Source of the DNA: Streptomyces pseudovenezuelae
Lineage (GTDB): Bacteria; Actinomycetota; Actinomycetes; Streptomycetales; Streptomycetaceae
Direction of reading: 5' to 3'
DNA: 64,000 nucleotides
Assembly (NCBI RefSeq): GCF_029892565.1
Contig: NZ_JARXVH010000006.1
Coordinates: 372,001 to 436,000 of the forward strand
The translations under genes and the position numbers were made by a program. Under the pieces are notes generated by a model. The model was given only the letters and a program-made list of their open reading frames with translations. It had not been told where the DNA came from and ran no database searches. This document shows positions 17,683 to 26,086 of the stretch, one piece after another (positions within the stretch are counted from its first letter, which is position 1; each line of letters starts with the position of its first letter).

Positions 17683-18231
17683 GCTCTCGATCGCGACCAC
17701 GTACTCCGCGCTGCCGCGGCCCTGCTGACCCGCAAGTCCACCGCGACCATGGACGAGGTCGCCAAGGCCGCCGGGATCAGCCGGGCCACGCTGCACCGCC
17801 AGTTCGCGGGCCGCGACGCGCTCGTACGGGCGCTGGAGGCGCTCGGCATCGCGGAGTGCGAGACCGCGCTGGCGGCGGCGCGGCTGGACGAGGACCCCGC
17901 CGAGGGCGCCGTACGGCGGCTCGTCCGCGAGGTCGAACCGGCCGCCGGCCTGCTCGCCTTCCTCTACACCGAGAACCAGCTGTTCGAGGGCGAGGAGCAG
18001 CACGCGGGCTGGGCCCGGATCGACGACCGCATCACCGCTCTGTTCCGGCGCGGCCAGCAGAACGGCGAGTTCCGCATCGACCTGACGCCCGCCTGGCTCA
18101 CCGAGGCGCTGTTCGGCCTGCTGGCCTCCGGTGCCTGGATGGTGCAGAGCGGCAAGGGCGCCCCCAAGGACTTCACGCGCATGATCGCCGAGCTGCTGCT
18201 CGGCGGCGCACTACGGAGAGAGGAATCATGA
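17680..18231 (+). CDS. TetR-family transcriptional regulator
   Basis: This 183-residue protein has an N-terminal helix-turn-helix (about residues 10-55, MDEVAKAAGISRATLHRQFAGRDALVRAL) and a ligand domain rich in Leu/Ala. The ATG at 17680 is chosen because the longer frame back to 17653 runs into the operator; even so the chosen ATG overlaps the last half-site, so the message may be leaderless or very short. It overlaps the drug exporter gene by four bases (ATGA), so it almost certainly controls that pump together with itself. Confidence 0.9.
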   Translation: MALDRDHVLRAAAALLTRKSTATMDEVAKAAGISRATLHRQFAGRDALVRALEALGIAECETALAAARLDEDPAEGAVRRLVREVEPAAGLLAFLYTENQLFEGEEQHAGWARIDDRITALFRRGQQNGEFRIDLTPAWLTEALFGLLASGAWMVQSGKGAPKDFTRMIAELLLGGALRREES

Positions 18232-19751
18232 CCAGCACCCTGCAGCCGGCGTCCACGACCGAGGCGGTGAAGCGCCCGGGCCGCTGGCTCGCGCTGTCCG
18301 TCCTCGTGCTCGCCGTGCTGCTGGTGGCCGTCGACGCGACCGTCCTCGGTCTCGCGACCCCTTACATCAGCGAGGACCTGAAGCCGTCCGGCACCCAACT
18401 CCTGTGGATCGGCGACGTCTACTCCTTCGTGATCGCCGGCCTCCTGGTCTCCATGGGCAGCCTCGGCGACCGCATAGGCCGCAAGCGGATCCTGCTCGTA
18501 GGAGCCACCGCCTTCGGCGCGATATCGATCCTCAACGCCTATGCCTCCACACCGGAGTTGATGATCCTCGCCCGTGCCCTGCTCGGCGTCGCGGGCGCGA
18601 CCCTCATGCCGGCCACCCTCGCGCTGATCCGGAACCTGTTCCATGACCCGCGCGAACGCAGCCTGGCGGTCGGTATCTGGGGCGCAACGGCCTCCGCCGG
18701 TACGGCGGTCGGCCCCGTCGCGGGCGGCTTCCTGCTCGAACACTTCTGGTGGGGCTCGGTCTTCCTCATCAACCTGCCGGTGATGGCGGTCCTCGTCCTG
18801 GTCGGCATCAAGACGCTCCCCGAGTCGAAGAACCCCAACCCCGGGCCGTGGGACATGATCAGCGTCGTGCTGTCCCTGGTCGGTGTGATCGGAGTCGTCT
18901 ACGCGGTCAAGGAGGCCGCGACACACGGCTTCGAGTTGCCCTCGCTCGCGGTGGGCGCACTGGGTGCGGCGGCCCTGTACCGGTTCGTGCGCCGCCAACT
19001 CACGCTCCCCGCGCCTCTGTTGGACATGCGCCTGTTCCGCAACCGCGGCTTCAGTGCGGCGGTCCTGGCCGACCTGCTGACCATCCTCGGCCTGTCCGGT
19101 CTGGTCTTCTTCCTCTCCCAGTACCTGCAACTCGTCCAGGGCAGAGGCCCGTTCGAGGCGGGCCTCGCCGAAATCCCCGCCGCCGTAGGGGCGGTGGCGG
19201 CCGGTCTGATCGCCGGCCGGGCGGCCCGGCGCTTCTCGGTCCGCGCGGTGGTCGCGGGCGGTCTCGCGGCGGTGGGCCTGGCACTCGCCGTCCTCACGAC
19301 GCTGGGTCAGTCGACCGGCTACCCGATCCTCGGTGCCGCGTTGCTGGTGGTGGGTGTCGGTGCCGGCTTCTCCTTCACGGTGACCGCCGACGTCATCCTC
19401 TCCTCCGTACCGAAGGAGCAGGCGGGCGCGGCCTCAGCGGTCTCGGAGACGGCCTACGAACTGGGCGCGGCCCTCGGTATCGCCGTACTCGGCTCGATCG
19501 TGACGGGCGTCTACAGGGGCTTCGCAGCACCGGCGGGCACCCCGAGCGGGGCACACGAGTCACTGGGCGGCGCGGTGGAGGCGGCGGGAGGAATGCCGTC
19601 ACAGGCAGCGCAGGAAATGCTGACGTCGGCCAGAGAGGCCTTTGTCAACGGCCTCAGCGTCGCATCGGCGGTAGGTGCAACGGTCCTGCTGGCAACGGCG
19701 GTGGCGGCATGGTTCATGCTGAAGGGGCAGAGCCTGGAAAGCGGCGGGTAA
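18228..19751 (+). CDS. DHA2-family MFS drug exporter (QacA/SmvA type)
   Basis: This 507-residue protein has about 14 membrane segments. It carries the MFS loop motif GSLGDRIGRKRILL after TM2, LDMRLFRNRGFS in the middle and the antiporter motif C region (GATASAGTAVGPVAGG). Proteins of this type expel cationic dyes, antiseptics or antibiotics using the proton gradient. The start ATG overlaps the TetR stop and has a GAGAGAGGAA site. Substrates cannot be read from sequence. Confidence 0.93.
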   Translation: MTSTLQPASTTEAVKRPGRWLALSVLVLAVLLVAVDATVLGLATPYISEDLKPSGTQLLWIGDVYSFVIAGLLVSMGSLGDRIGRKRILLVGATAFGAISILNAYASTPELMILARALLGVAGATLMPATLALIRNLFHDPRERSLAVGIWGATASAGTAVGPVAGGFLLEHFWWGSVFLINLPVMAVLVLVGIKTLPESKNPNPGPWDMISVVLSLVGVIGVVYAVKEAATHGFELPSLAVGALGAAALYRFVRRQLTLPAPLLDMRLFRNRGFSAAVLADLLTILGLSGLVFFLSQYLQLVQGRGPFEAGLAEIPAAVGAVAAGLIAGRAARRFSVRAVVAGGLAAVGLALAVLTTLGQSTGYPILGAALLVVGVGAGFSFTVTADVILSSVPKEQAGAASAVSETAYELGAALGIAVLGSIVTGVYRGFAAPAGTPSGAHESLGGAVEAAGGMPSQAAQEMLTSAREAFVNGLSVASAVGATVLLATAVAAWFMLKGQSLESGG

Positions 19752-19762
19752 GGGGATGCCGT

Positions 19763-19810
19763 CAGGGGCGCGGGGAAGTGCGCGACCGGCCCCCGCGCAC
19801 CTGCAGCCGA
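19763..19810 (+). repeat. dispersed GGGGAACTGCGCGA element, copy 2
   Basis: CAGGGGCGCGGGGAAGTGCG and then CACCTGCAGCCGACGACG follow the exporter stop. The order of sub-blocks matches copy 3 at 55034-55082 read in reverse. Confidence 0.6.
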
Positions 19811-19820
19811 CGACGAGTCC

Positions 19821-20492
19821 CTACGCGGCTTTCGCTTTCGTGGCGTACATGTCCACGTACTCCTGCCCGGACAACCGCATGACCTCGGTCATCACGGAGT
19901 CCGTCACGGCCCGCAGCACATACCGATCCCGGTCCATCCCCTCGTACCGAGAGAACTCGAGCGCCTCACCGAACCGCACGGTCACCCGCCCCGGACGAGG
20001 GAACCCCGCCCCACCCGGCTGCAACTTGTCCGTGCCGATCATCGCGAACGGAACGACCGGCGCCCCGGTCATCATCGTGAGCCGGGCAATGCCCGTACGC
20101 CCCCGGTACAACCGCCCGTCGGGCGACCGCGTGCCCTCGGGGTAGATCCCGAAGACCTTGCCCTCCTCCAGGATCCGGCGCCCGGTCATCAACGCGGCAA
20201 CACCACCGTTGGCGCCGTCCCGGTCCACCGGGATCATGCCGACGCCGGTGAAGAACCAGGCCATCAGGCGGCCCTTGAGGCCTTTCCCGGTGACGTACTC
20301 GTCCTTGCCGATGAAGAGCACCTGCCGGTCGCAGACCAGCGGAAGGATCATCGAGTCGATGAAGGTGAGATGGTTTCCGGCCAGGATGACGGGACCGTCG
20401 CCCGGGATGTGCTCCACGCCCTCCACCTGTGGGCGGAACATCAGGCGCATGATCGGTCCGAGCAGTGCCTTGATGAGCGCGAAGCGGGACAA
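19821..20492 (-). CDS. 1-acyl-glycerol-3-phosphate acyltransferase-like (PlsC)
   Basis: The protein has the acyltransferase motif NHLTFID (His and Asp four apart), a GVGMIPVDRDG block, YPEGTRSPDG and a final VVPFAMIGT block, all in normal order. It acylates lysophospholipid or a related acceptor at the inner membrane. I prefer the TTG at 20492 (GGAGGG seven bases upstream, giving MSRFALIKALLG). The frame continues to a GTG at 20570 without a clear ribosome site and would add 26 residues that look unlike the family. Confidence 0.85.
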   Translation of the reverse strand: MSRFALIKALLGPIMRLMFRPQVEGVEHIPGDGPVILAGNHLTFIDSMILPLVCDRQVLFIGKDEYVTGKGLKGRLMAWFFTGVGMIPVDRDGANGGVAALMTGRRILEEGKVFGIYPEGTRSPDGRLYRGRTGIARLTMMTGAPVVPFAMIGTDKLQPGGAGFPRPGRVTVRFGEALEFSRYEGMDRDRYVLRAVTDSVMTEVMRLSGQEYVDMYATKAKAA

Positions 20493-20584
20493 CGGGCCCT
20501 CCGGTGTCAAGGGATTCGGTATGAGTATGTGCAGGTCGGGACGATACTCGCGGTTCGACGGGTCGTGCACATCGGGGACCGCCG

Positions 20585-20628
20585 GTTCACCGAGGTCTTA
20601 CGCACTGTTGACCCGCGTTTACCTGCGG
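20585..20628 (+). promoter_or_regulatory. possible PHO box before glpQ
   Basis: GTTCACC at 20585 and GTTGACC at 20607 are 22 bases apart (two 11-base units) with a weaker unit between. A GTTTACC follows at 20617. PhoP in Streptomyces binds direct repeats of GTTCACC-like 11-mers, and glpQ-type genes are known Pho targets. The site is about 230 bases before the glpQ start, which is far. Confidence 0.45.
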
Positions 20629-20855
20629 TGGCGCCCTGTTGGCAGTCGGTAACCGGGCCGGAACGATGTGACGGAGGTCGCGTACCTCGAACGGAGATTC
20701 CTACGCAGCCGATCCCGCGTATCTCCGGTGGTCTCCTGATGCGACATCCCGAGTCACCCGCGTGTTCCGGCCGAGGTCTCCCTCGCGTCATGTCCACGAC
20801 CCTACGATCGGCGCGCTGAGACAACTAGATCAAGCCGAGGTCAGGGGAGTCGCTC

Positions 20856-22022
20856 ATGGGAGCGCAGGAGAACGAGCAGACAGGCGGTACCGGGCGACGG
20901 GCGCTCCTCGGTGCGGCGGTACTCGGCGCCGGCGGGGCCGTACTCGGTCTGTCCGGCACCGCGAGCGCGACGGGTGCCGGGCACGGGCACGGTGGCGGCC
21001 TGAGCAGCCTGCCCAAGCCGACGATCATCGGTCACCGGGGCACCAGCGGCTACCGCCCGGAGCACACCTTCGGCTCGTACGACCTGGCCCTCGACATGGG
21101 CGCCGACATCGTCGAGGCCGGTGACCTGGTCCCCACCAAGGACGGTCACCTGGTCTGCCGGCACGAGCCGGAGATCGGCGGCACCACCGACGTCGCCGAC
21201 CACCCGGAGTTCGCCTCCCGCAAGACCACCAAGTCGCTGGACGGTGTCTCCACCACCGGCTGGTTCACCGAGGACTTCACGCTCGCCGAGCTGAAGACCC
21301 TGCGCGCGATCGAGCGTATTCCGGTCAACCGCCCGCACAACATGCTCTACAACGGCCGCTGGGAGATCCCCACCTTCGAAGAGGTGCTCAGGTGGCAGGA
21401 CGAGCAGACCCGTAAGCGCGGCAAGCAGGTCTTCATCTACCCGGAGATGAAGCACCCCACCTACTTCCGCAAGCGCGGATTCGAGATGGAGAAGCTGCTC
21501 TCGAAGGCCCTGCGCAAGCACGGCAAGGACCGCAGGAACTCGCCGGTCCTCATCCAGTCCTTCGAGCCGACCAGCATCCAGAAGATCAGCAAGCTGGTCG
21601 ACAACAACCTGGCGGTGCTGCTGTCCGGCACGGGCACCCGCCCCTTCGACTTCATCGACCTGGGCGACCCGCGCACGGTCGACGACCTGGTCAAGCCGAA
21701 GGGCCTCGCCGAGATCGCGACGTACGCACAGGGCCTCGGTCCGACCCTCGACCTGATCATCACGAAGAACGCCGACGGCAGCCTGAACAAGGAGACCACC
21801 CTGGTCGCCGACGCGCACAGGGCGGGCCTGATCCTGCACCCCTACACCATGCGCAACGAGAACCCCTTCCTGCCGAAGGAGTACCAGAAGGGCACGGACG
21901 CGGACGCCTACGGCGACGCGTTCGGCGCCTTCAAGCGGTACTTCGCCACCGGCATCGACGGCGTCTTCACCGACAACGCCGACACGGGTCTGCTGGCCCG
22001 CGCGGACTTCCTCAAGGGCTGA
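20856..22022 (+). CDS. glpQ: secreted glycerophosphodiester phosphodiesterase
   Basis: This 388-residue enzyme releases glycerol-3-phosphate from glycerophosphodiesters or teichoic acids. The N-terminus has a twin-arginine-like signal (GRRALLGAAVLGAGGAVLG... ending near ASA). The active-site region is clear: IIGHRGTSGYRPEHTFGSY, DIVEAGDLVPTKDG and RHEPEIGG, with VFTDNADTG near the C-terminus. GGGGAG precedes the ATG. The upstream repeat resembles a PHO box, which would make it a phosphate-starvation gene. A perfect hairpin follows the stop. Confidence 0.93.
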   Translation: MGAQENEQTGGTGRRALLGAAVLGAGGAVLGLSGTASATGAGHGHGGGLSSLPKPTIIGHRGTSGYRPEHTFGSYDLALDMGADIVEAGDLVPTKDGHLVCRHEPEIGGTTDVADHPEFASRKTTKSLDGVSTTGWFTEDFTLAELKTLRAIERIPVNRPHNMLYNGRWEIPTFEEVLRWQDEQTRKRGKQVFIYPEMKHPTYFRKRGFEMEKLLSKALRKHGKDRRNSPVLIQSFEPTSIQKISKLVDNNLAVLLSGTGTRPFDFIDLGDPRTVDDLVKPKGLAEIATYAQGLGPTLDLIITKNADGSLNKETTLVADAHRAGLILHPYTMRNENPFLPKEYQKGTDADAYGDAFGAFKRYFATGIDGVFTDNADTGLLARADFLKG

Positions 22023-22080
22023 GCCGACGGCCGAGCCGTTCGTCAACAGCTGAGCGCAAGGCCCCGATTGGGGTGACAGT

Positions 22081-22114
22081 CGGCCGCCCGGGCAACCCAT
22101 CGCCCGGGCGGCCG
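22081..22114 (+). terminator. 13-bp hairpin after glpQ
   Basis: CGGCCGCCCGGGC (22081-22093) pairs perfectly with 22102-22114 across an 8-base loop. There is no T-run. It ends 13 bases before the likely start of the sigma factor gene, leaving no room for a ribosome site there. Confidence 0.7.
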
Positions 22115-22127
22115 CGTCGTGCCGCAT

Positions 22128-22634
22128 ATGACGCACAACCTCCTTGCCACCCTGCGCCCACTGCTCGCCGCCGAGGCCTCCGCCGAGGCATATGCCTCGG
22201 GAACCGAACCGAGCGACCTGGAGCAGGCCGTCTGGCTCCGCCTCCTGGAGCGCCTCGACTCCGACGGCCCGCCCCGCGACCCGCAGGGCTGGCTGCGCCG
22301 GGCCGTCCGCTCCGAGGTCCGCCGCACCCGTCGTACGCACCGCCTCGAACGGCCATACGAAACCGAACCGGCCGATGACGCCGACCGCGGCCCCGAGCAC
22401 CTCGCCCTCACCTCGGCCCGCCACCGCGCCCTGCGCGACGCCGTGCGCCGGCTGCCCGGCCGCTGCCCCCGGTTGCTGGAGGCCCTGCTCTCCCCGAAAG
22501 ACCTGACATACCGGGAAATCGCGGGGGAGTTGGGTATCTCACAGGGAAGTCTCGGCCCGGAACGCTCCAGATGTCTTGGATGTCTCCGTCGTTTGCTCAC
22601 GCCGGAGGTTGCGGCACACGAAGCACGGGGATAG
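22128..22634 (+). CDS. small RNA polymerase sigma-70-family factor
   Basis: This 168-residue protein has a region-2-like N-terminal half (LEQAVWLRLLERL, DPQGWLRRAVRSEVRRTRR) and a region 4 helix-turn-helix (LTYREIAGELGISQGSLGPERSRCLGCLRRLL). It resembles short ECF-like sigma factors of Streptomyces. The ATG at 22128 is nearly touching the hairpin at 22081-22114, so it has no Shine-Dalgarno; a GTG at 22119 is also possible. No anti-sigma gene is adjacent. A GNAT gene follows. Confidence 0.8.
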   Translation: MTHNLLATLRPLLAAEASAEAYASGTEPSDLEQAVWLRLLERLDSDGPPRDPQGWLRRAVRSEVRRTRRTHRLERPYETEPADDADRGPEHLALTSARHRALRDAVRRLPGRCPRLLEALLSPKDLTYREIAGELGISQGSLGPERSRCLGCLRRLLTPEVAAHEARG

Positions 22635-22678
22635 GAGTGAGAACTACAGGCGATCAGGTGAGCGAGAGGCGTGCGCAC

Positions 22679-23176
22679 ATGGGCATGAGCGTGACCATCT
22701 CGGTAGCGACCGAGCAGGATGCAGAGCAGATCTTCAAGCTCCAGTACCTGAGCTTCCAGAGCGAGGCGGCGCTGTACGGCAACTACCGCATCGATCCGCT
22801 CGTCCAGACCCTGGACTCGGTCCGTCAGGAGGTGGCCGCGGACTGCGTCTTCGTGGCACGGCTCGGCGAGGAAGTGGTCGGCTCGGTGCGCGGCCGGGTC
22901 ACCGAGGACGGCTCCGCCGCCATCGGCAAGCTCTGCGTCCACCCCCGCCTCCAGGGCCACGGCATCGGCGCGCGGCTGCTGCGCGCGGCCGAGGCGGCCC
23001 TGGTCGAGGAGCGCGGCGCCACGAGGTTCCGCCTCTACACGGGCCACCGCAGCGAGGGCAACCTGCGCCTGTACCGCCGGGTGGGCTACGAGACGGTGGG
23101 CACGTCCCAGGGCGCCGACGGCGTACCGATGATCGTCCTGGAGAAGAAGGCCGAGGCGTACGCCACCACCGCGTGA
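22679..23176 (+). CDS. GNAT-family N-acetyltransferase
   Basis: This 165-residue acetyltransferase has the acetyl-CoA loop in KLCVHPRLQGHGIGARLLRAAE and a late LYTGHRSEGNLRLYRRVGYETVG. The start is uncertain among GTG 22658, ATG 22679 (GAGAGG nine bases before) and ATG 22685; I take 22679. The substrate is unknown. It follows the sigma factor by 44 bases, so co-transcription is possible. Confidence 0.88.
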   Translation: MGMSVTISVATEQDAEQIFKLQYLSFQSEAALYGNYRIDPLVQTLDSVRQEVAADCVFVARLGEEVVGSVRGRVTEDGSAAIGKLCVHPRLQGHGIGARLLRAAEAALVEERGATRFRLYTGHRSEGNLRLYRRVGYETVGTSQGADGVPMIVLEKKAEAYATTA

Positions 23177-23197
23177 CGCCACCACTGCCTGACGCGA

Positions 23198-23638
23198 CTA
23201 CGGCGTGACGGTTCGGTTCCTCCGGAGCCAGTACAGCGCGGAGATCGGCAGCAGTACGGGGATGAAGACGTACCCCATGCCGTAGTCCGACCAGACCGTG
23301 GCGTCCGGGAAGGCCGAGGGCTCGACGAGCGTCCAGGTACCGACGATGAGCACACCCGCGAGTTCGGCGGCGCAGCACACCTGTGCCGCCTTGCGGGCCC
23401 TTTCGCCGCCGCGGACCAGCGAGTACGTGATGAAGCCGTACACGAGACCCGCGAGTGCCGACAGCGAGTAGGCGAGCGGCGCCCGGTCGAACTCGGTGGC
23501 GATCTGGTAGACGGAGCGCGAGACCGCGCCGACGACCATCACGCCGTAGAACCAGACGAGCAGCATGCCCGGCCCGCTGACGAGCCGCTTCGGTCGCTCG
23601 GCCACGGTGCCGTCCAGGTTCTCTTCCACGGTGGTCAA
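23198..23638 (-). CDS. membrane protein of unknown function
   Basis: This 146-residue protein has four hydrophobic helices (first MLLVWFYGVMVVG, last YVFIPVLLPISALYWL). The best start is the TTG at 23638: GGGGAGGG lies directly before it and it begins one base after the stop of the gene upstream. That spacing implies coupled translation with the 119-residue membrane protein. No enzymatic motif is seen. Confidence 0.8.
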   Translation of the reverse strand: MTTVEENLDGTVAERPKRLVSGPGMLLVWFYGVMVVGAVSRSVYQIATEFDRAPLAYSLSALAGLVYGFITYSLVRGGERARKAAQVCCAAELAGVLIVGTWTLVEPSAFPDATVWSDYGMGYVFIPVLLPISALYWLRRNRTVTP

Positions 23639-23639
23639 C

Positions 23640-23999
23640 TCACCCTCCCCAGATGTCGTAGAGCCGCACTTCGAGAACGGCCAGCACCACACCGCCGGCG
23701 GCGACCGTCACCGAACCCCAGCGGGTGCGCTCCGCGAGGGACATGAACCCGGCCGCCGGGACGCACGCGAACGCGCCGATCAGATAGGCGACGAAGATCG
23801 CCGTGCCCTGGTCCGCCTTCTCGCCCCGCGCCAGCTGCACGATCCCGACCACCAGCTGGACCACGGCCAGGAACGACACCACGGCCATCCCGATGAAGTG
23901 CCAGTCCTTCGTCGGCTGATCGCGGTAGGCGGCCCACCCGCACCAGGCGGCGAGCAGCAGCGCGGCGACACCGGTCACCAGCGTCAGGGCATCAAGCAT
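23640..23999 (-). CDS. small membrane protein of unknown function
   Basis: This 119-residue protein is made almost entirely of four membrane helices (LVTGVAALLLAAWCGWA, FIGMAVVSFLAVVQLVVGIVQL, AIFVAYLIGAFACVPAAGF, VTVAAGGVVLAVLEV). It is translated just ahead of the second membrane protein, and together they may form a complex. I recognise no family function. Confidence 0.8.
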   Translation of the reverse strand: MLDALTLVTGVAALLLAAWCGWAAYRDQPTKDWHFIGMAVVSFLAVVQLVVGIVQLARGEKADQGTAIFVAYLIGAFACVPAAGFMSLAERTRWGSVTVAAGGVVLAVLEVRLYDIWGG

Positions 24000-24068
24000 G
24001 CCGCGACCCTATTACGGGCCAAAAGGCCCGATGCCGTCGCCCCCGCCGTGCGACGTAGGGTCGAGAGC

Positions 24069-24719
24069 ATGAAGATCCACGCCGAAGCCCTCCTGTTCGA
24101 CAACGACGGCACGCTCGTCTCCTCCCTCGAATCCGTACGCCGTTGCTGGACCCGTTGGGCGCGGGAGTACGGCATCACCGCCGAGGCGTTCGCGAGCGTC
24201 GAACTGCACGGGCGTACGGCCGCGGAGATAGCCGCCGACCTGCTGCCCGCCGACGTGGTGCCGGCGGCCGTCGCGCGGATCGAGCAACTGGAGGTGGAGG
24301 ACGTGCCCAACGGGGGCGTCCACCTGCTGCCCGGCACGAAGGCGTTCCTCGACTCCCTGCCCGCCGAGCGCTGGGCCGTGGTGACCTCGGCCACCCGCCC
24401 GCTCGCCGAGGCCCGGCTCGACGCCGTCGGCATCCTGCCCAAGACGCTGATCACCGCCGACGACGTCACCCGCGGCAAGCCCGACCCCGAGCCCTACTTC
24501 CGCGCCGCCCGCGAACTCGGTGTCGACCCGTCCCGTTGCGTCGTCTTCGAGGACGCCCCGGCCGGACTCCGGGCGGGCCGCGCCGCCGACATGACCACCG
24601 TGGCGTTGACCACAACCCACCAGGCCCACGAGCTCGACGCCGACCTCGTGGTGAACGACCTCTCGGCCTTGTCCGCGCTGGTCGGCGACGGGGGAGTGGA
24701 GATCTCGGTTCGCCGCTGA
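24069..24719 (+). CDS. HAD-family sugar-phosphatase-like hydrolase
   Basis: This 216-residue protein has HAD motif I as FDNDGTL (nucleophile Asp and acid/base Asp two apart), motif II in VVTSATRPL, the motif III Lys in RGKPDPEPYF and motif IV in VVFEDAPAGLRAG. It belongs to the phosphoglucomutase/sugar-phosphatase subgroup. The start ATG is fixed by its typical N-terminus MKIHAEALLFDNDGT. It is divergent from the small membrane pair. Confidence 0.88.
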   Translation: MKIHAEALLFDNDGTLVSSLESVRRCWTRWAREYGITAEAFASVELHGRTAAEIAADLLPADVVPAAVARIEQLEVEDVPNGGVHLLPGTKAFLDSLPAERWAVVTSATRPLAEARLDAVGILPKTLITADDVTRGKPDPEPYFRAARELGVDPSRCVVFEDAPAGLRAGRAADMTTVALTTTHQAHELDADLVVNDLSALSALVGDGGVEISVRR

Positions 24720-24791
24720 GCCGTGTCCGCCGCCGTCCAGCATGCGGACGACGGCATTTGGTAAGGACCATACGTCTGCTTTACTGATCAC

Positions 24792-24878
24792 ATGACCACG
24801 ACGAGCAACCGCATCCTTGCGACCGAGGCGACCCTGACGCCCGGTGCTCGTTGTATGTGTCGAATGTGCGCCTTCTAG
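24792..24878 (+). CDS. Cys/Met-rich leader peptide before metNIQ
   Basis: A 28-codon frame starts at ATG 24792 and ends with TAG at 24878, 149 bases before metN. The last eight residues are CMCRMCAF, coded with two TGT codons that are rare in this genome. There is no ribosome site close to the ATG, so it may be leaderless. Short leaderless frames rich in Cys codons act as attenuators of sulfur genes in mycobacteria. The position before a methionine importer fits a similar role here. Expression is not shown; the call rests on composition and place. Confidence 0.6.
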   Translation: MTTTSNRILATEATLTPGARCMCRMCAF

Positions 24879-25027
24879 AGGGCCCCCGCACCAAACTCTG
24901 AGCCTCGCGCCCCGAAGCCAGCCGCTGTGGCATGTCCGTACGTCGTCGAACGCCGTACGTGACCACTCTGCCCCGCGCACACCCTTGTCTCTCGTACCTG
25001 GGCACACCCACGCCCGCGTACTCGACA

Positions 25028-26086
25028 GTGACGGAAACCCCAGTGATCACGACATCAGGCCTGACGAAGATCTATCGGGCTCACCGCTCGCGCGGCCGTG
25101 AGGTCACCGCCCTCGACGGCGTCGATCTCCACGTCCGCGAAGGCGAGGTGTACGGCGTCATCGGCCAGTCCGGCGCCGGCAAGTCCTCGCTCATCCGCTG
25201 CGTCAACCTGCTGGAGCGCCCCACCGCCGGGACGGTGACCGTCGCCGGGCAGGACCTGACCGCCCTGGCCGGCCGCGGACCCCGCGCCGGCCGGGAACTC
25301 CGGCAGGCGCGCAGCCGTATCGGCATGGTCTTCCAGCACTTCAACCTGCTGTCCTCGCGGACGGTCCAGGACAACGTCGAGCTGCCGCTCGAAATCCTCG
25401 GCAAGTCGGGGAAGGAACGATCCGCCAAGGCGCTCGAACTCCTCGACCTCGTCGGGCTCGCCGACAAGGCGAAGGCCTACCCGGCCCAGCTCTCCGGCGG
25501 CCAGAAGCAGCGCGTCGGCATCGCCCGCGCCCTGGCCGGCGACCCCAAGGTGCTCCTGTCCGACGAGGCGACCAGCGCCCTCGACCCGGAGACCACCCGC
25601 TCGATCCTCCAGCTGCTGCGCGACCTGAACCGGCAGCTGGGCCTGACCGTCCTGCTCATCACCCACGAGATGAACGTCGTGAAGTCCATCTGCGACTCCG
25701 CCGCGCTCATGGAGCGGGGCCGCATCGTCGAGTCCGGCACGGTCGGCGAACTGCTCGCGACCCCGGGCTCCGAGCTGGCCGCCGCCCTGTTCCCGGTCGA
25801 CGGCGAGGCCACCGGCACCGACCGCACCGTCGTCGACGTCACCTTCCAGGGCGAGGCCGCCACCCAGCCCGTCATCTCCCAGCTCTCGCGCACCTACAAC
25901 ATCGACATATCGATCCTCGGCGCCGCCATCGACACCGTCGGCGGACTCCAGGTCGGCCGGATGCGCATCGAACTCCCCGGCCGCTACGAGGACAACGTCG
26001 TGCCCATCGGCTTCCTGCGCGAACAGGGCCTGCAGATCGACGTGTTGGGCCAGGAGCCCGTACTGCTGAGGGAAGGTGCCAAGTGA
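25028..26086 (+). CDS. metN: methionine ABC transporter ATP-binding protein
   Basis: This 352-residue ATPase has Walker A GQSGAGKSS, the ABC signature LSGGQKQRVGIARAL and a Walker B in VLLSDEATSALD. A C-terminal NIL domain (about 265-350) is the amino-acid sensor of MetN. The start is GTG 25028 (MTETPVITT) or GTG 25043 (MITTSGLTKIY); neither has a strong ribosome site. The stop overlaps the metI GTG by four bases. A Cys/Met leader peptide lies upstream. Confidence 0.95.
   Translation: MTETPVITTSGLTKIYRAHRSRGREVTALDGVDLHVREGEVYGVIGQSGAGKSSLIRCVNLLERPTAGTVTVAGQDLTALAGRGPRAGRELRQARSRIGMVFQHFNLLSSRTVQDNVELPLEILGKSGKERSAKALELLDLVGLADKAKAYPAQLSGGQKQRVGIARALAGDPKVLLSDEATSALDPETTRSILQLLRDLNRQLGLTVLLITHEMNVVKSICDSAALMERGRIVESGTVGELLATPGSELAAALFPVDGEATGTDRTVVDVTFQGEAATQPVISQLSRTYNIDISILGAAIDTVGGLQVGRMRIELPGRYEDNVVPIGFLREQGLQIDVLGQEPVLLREGAK

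Noticed and set aside
24720..25027. SAM riboswitch before metN
   Set aside because: I could not place the conserved SAM-I or SAM-IV core blocks in this stretch; the Cys/Met leader frame explains the region better. A covariance-model search would settle it.
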